Below, piece by piece: positions 32,344 through 33,902 of a stretch of 33,902 nucleotides of DNA (position 1 is its first letter; each line of letters begins with the position of its first letter). The translations under genes and the position numbers were made by a program. The notes under the pieces are model-generated. The model saw nothing but the letters and a program-made list of their open reading frames with translations, was not told the DNA's origin and made no database searches. The stretch comes from Gammaproteobacteria bacterium (GTDB lineage Bacteria > Pseudomonadota > Gammaproteobacteria > SZUA-152): positions 1 to 33,902 of the forward strand of contig DRKQ01000094.1 of assembly GCA_011051685.1 (NCBI GenBank). The letters run 5' to 3'.

Positions 32344-33902
32344 ATGAAAAATCTGTTGAATGCCCGCGTCCTGCTGATCGTGCTGGTGTTGTCCCTGGTG
32401 GCGGCCTTCTTCATCTTCGACCTGGGCCAGTACCTGACCCTGGAATATCTCAAGTCCCAGCGCGCCGCCTTCCTGGACTATTACGCCCAGCATCGCCTGC
32501 TGACCATCGCCGTGTATTTCTGTATCTACGTGCTTGTGACCGCGCTGTCCCTGCCCGGCGCCACGGTGATGACCCTGGCCGGCGGCGCCATCTTCGGCCT
32601 GGCCACGGGCTTCGTGGTGATCTCCTTCGCCAGCACCATCGGCGCCACCCTGGCCTTTCTGGCCTCACGCTTCGTGTTGCGCGACTACGTGCAGACCCGT
32701 TTCCACGACAAGCTCGCCGCCATCAACGCCGGCATCGAGAAGGAGGGCGATTTCTACCTGTTCACCCTGCGCCTGATCCCGTTGTTCCCGTTCTTCGTCA
32801 TCAACCTGGTGATGGGCCTCACCTCCATGAAGACCTGGCGCTTTTACCTGGTGAGTCAGATCGGCATGCTGCCCGGTACCCTGGTGTACGTGAACGCGGG
32901 CAGCCAGCTGGGCGCCCTGGAGTCCCTGTCGGGCATCCTCTCGCCGGGGCTGATCCTGTCCTTTGCCCTGCTGGGCATCTTTCCCCTGCTGGCGAAAAAG
33001 GGCGTGGAGGCCATGAAGGCGCGCAAGGTGCTGAAAAACTATACCAAACCCAAACGCTTCGACTACAACGTGGTGGTCATCGGCGGCGGCTCGGCGGGGC
33101 TGGTATCGGCCTACATCGCCGCGGCGGTGAAGGCCAAGGTGTTGCTGGTGGAAAAACACAGGATGGGTGGCGACTGCCTCAACACCGGCTGCGTGCCCAG
33201 CAAGGCGCTGATCCGCTCCGCGAAGATGCTGCATTACGCCCGGCGGGCAACGGAGTTCGGTTTTAAAAAGACCACGGTGGAATTCGATTTCGCCGAGGTG
33301 ATGGCGCGGGTGCAGCGGGTCATCAGGCAGATCGAACCCCACGACTCCGTGGAGCGCTACACCCGTTTGGGCGTGGAGGTGATGCGGGCCGAGGCGAAGA
33401 TCCTCTCACCCTACCAAGTGGCGGTGGAGGGCAGGACCGTCACCACCCGCAACATCATCGTCGCCACCGGCGCCCGTCCGGCGGTACCGCCCATCCCCGG
33501 GCTGGAAGAGGTTGGTTATCTCACCTCGGACACGGTGTGGGATCTGCGCGAGCGGCCCAAGCGCCTGCTGGTGCTGGGCGGCGGCCCCATCGGCTGCGAG
33601 CTGGCGCAGGCCTTTCAGCGCCTGGGCAGCCAGGTGTTGCTGGTGCAGCGCGGCCCCCACCTGCTGCCGCGGGAAGACGTGGAAGTGGCCCAGCGGGTGG
33701 AGGAGCAATTCCGCGCAGAGGGCGTGCAGGTGCTCACCGGCCACAGCGCCCAACGTTTCGAGTTGCGCGAGGGCCAGCGCGTGCTGCTCTGCGAACACGA
33801 CGGTGGCGAGGTGACACTCGAGTTCGACCAGCTGCTGCTCGCCCTGGGCCGCAAGGCCAACGTGCGGGGCTTCGGCCTGGAGGCGCTGGGTGTGAAGATC
33901 GC
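32344..33902 (+). CDS. VTT/TVP38 membrane domain fused to a flavin disulfide reductase (3' end missing)
   Basis: 519 complete codons are visible; the gene continues past the window. Start ATG 32344 follows AAGGAAA. Residues 1–225 form a TVP38/TMEM64 (VTT, DedA-like) domain with several membrane helices and FTLRLIPLFPFFVINLVMG. From about 238 comes a pyridine nucleotide–disulfide oxidoreductase like mercuric reductase or dihydrolipoamide dehydrogenase: FAD motif VIGGGSAG, redox pair Cys278/Cys283 in CLNTGC, then ATGARP and the NAD(P)H motif LVLGGGPIGCELAQA. Such fusions are often annotated as mercuric reductases, but there are no mer genes here. The electron acceptor at the membrane is unknown. 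Confidence 0.92.
   Translation, partial: MKNLLNARVLLIVLVLSLVAAFFIFDLGQYLTLEYLKSQRAAFLDYYAQHRLLTIAVYFCIYVLVTALSLPGATVMTLAGGAIFGLATGFVVISFASTIGATLAFLASRFVLRDYVQTRFHDKLAAINAGIEKEGDFYLFTLRLIPLFPFFVINLVMGLTSMKTWRFYLVSQIGMLPGTLVYVNAGSQLGALESLSGILSPGLILSFALLGIFPLLAKKGVEAMKARKVLKNYTKPKRFDYNVVVIGGGSAGLVSAYIAAAVKAKVLLVEKHRMGGDCLNTGCVPSKALIRSAKMLHYARRATEFGFKKTTVEFDFAEVMARVQRVIRQIEPHDSVERYTRLGVEVMRAEAKILSPYQVAVEGRTVTTRNIIVATGARPAVPPIPGLEEVGYLTSDTVWDLRERPKRLLVLGGGPIGCELAQAFQRLGSQVLLVQRGPHLLPREDVEVAQRVEEQFRAEGVQVLTGHSAQRFELREGQRVLLCEHDGGEVTLEFDQLLLALGRKANVRGFGLEALGVKI

Overview
The window looks like ordinary, GC-rich chromosome from a gammaproteobacterium. Supporting evidence: the divergent rhlB / trxA–rho arrangement known from Enterobacteria, a cheW–parA–receptor–cheR–cheD–cheB cluster, mutM, thiO, many lipoproteins with clear lipoboxes, and DUF484-type and HDOD/GGDEF signalling genes. 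A free-living, flagellated member of the Chromatiales/Ectothiorhodospiraceae type is my guess from gene content; no species can be named. No insertion sequence, CRISPR array or prophage is visible.

Layout. (1) 1–6662: the 3' half of a chemotaxis operon. It holds the tail of cheW, a ParA-type ATPase, a possible 54-codon ORF, a large soluble receptor (basic tail, globin, three PAS, HAMP, MCP signalling domain, C-terminal EWEEF), cheR, cheD and cheB. The adjacent ParA and membrane-free receptor suggest a cytoplasmic chemoreceptor cluster segregated in the manner of PpfA/TlpT. (2) 6836–9942: a GldG-like membrane protein, a DUF4340 protein and mutM in one close-packed run, converging on a PhnD-like binding protein. 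(3) 11008–15866: a Tas-like aldo-keto reductase, a DUF2846 lipoprotein and a 1037-residue LVIVD-type beta-propeller lipoprotein. (4) 16122–18728: a YbaK-like/HDOD fusion, a clear intrinsic terminator, then a DUF484/GAF-like diguanylate cyclase whose stop codon abuts that of rhlB. (5) 18729–22301: rhlB, trxA and rho, with a 526-bp gene-free leader in front of rho. (6) 22336–25159: two ankyrin-repeat lipoproteins enclosing two paralogous triheme c-type cytochrome lipoproteins. (7) 25271–28184: a small zinc-ribbon membrane protein, a ketohexokinase-like PfkB kinase, thiO, and a cysteine-free Irr-like Fur-family regulator.

(8) 28314–28740: tRNA-Thr(CGU) followed by a tandem repeat of about 144 bp. 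Each unit begins with the last 22 nt of the tRNA and can fold into four hairpins; the only differences between the two full copies lie in hairpin loops. A third, partial copy follows. The layout recalls the rtT repeats behind E. coli tyrT and is the most unusual non-coding structure here. (9) 28841–33902: a lipoprotein with eight Ig-like repeats, a small unknown protein, and a VTT/TVP38-domain membrane protein fused to a flavin disulfide reductase that runs off the end of the window.

The main leads for something new are the ParA / globin-PAS receptor pair, the tRNA-Thr repeat locus, and the mirrored ankyrin–cytochrome lipoprotein cluster.
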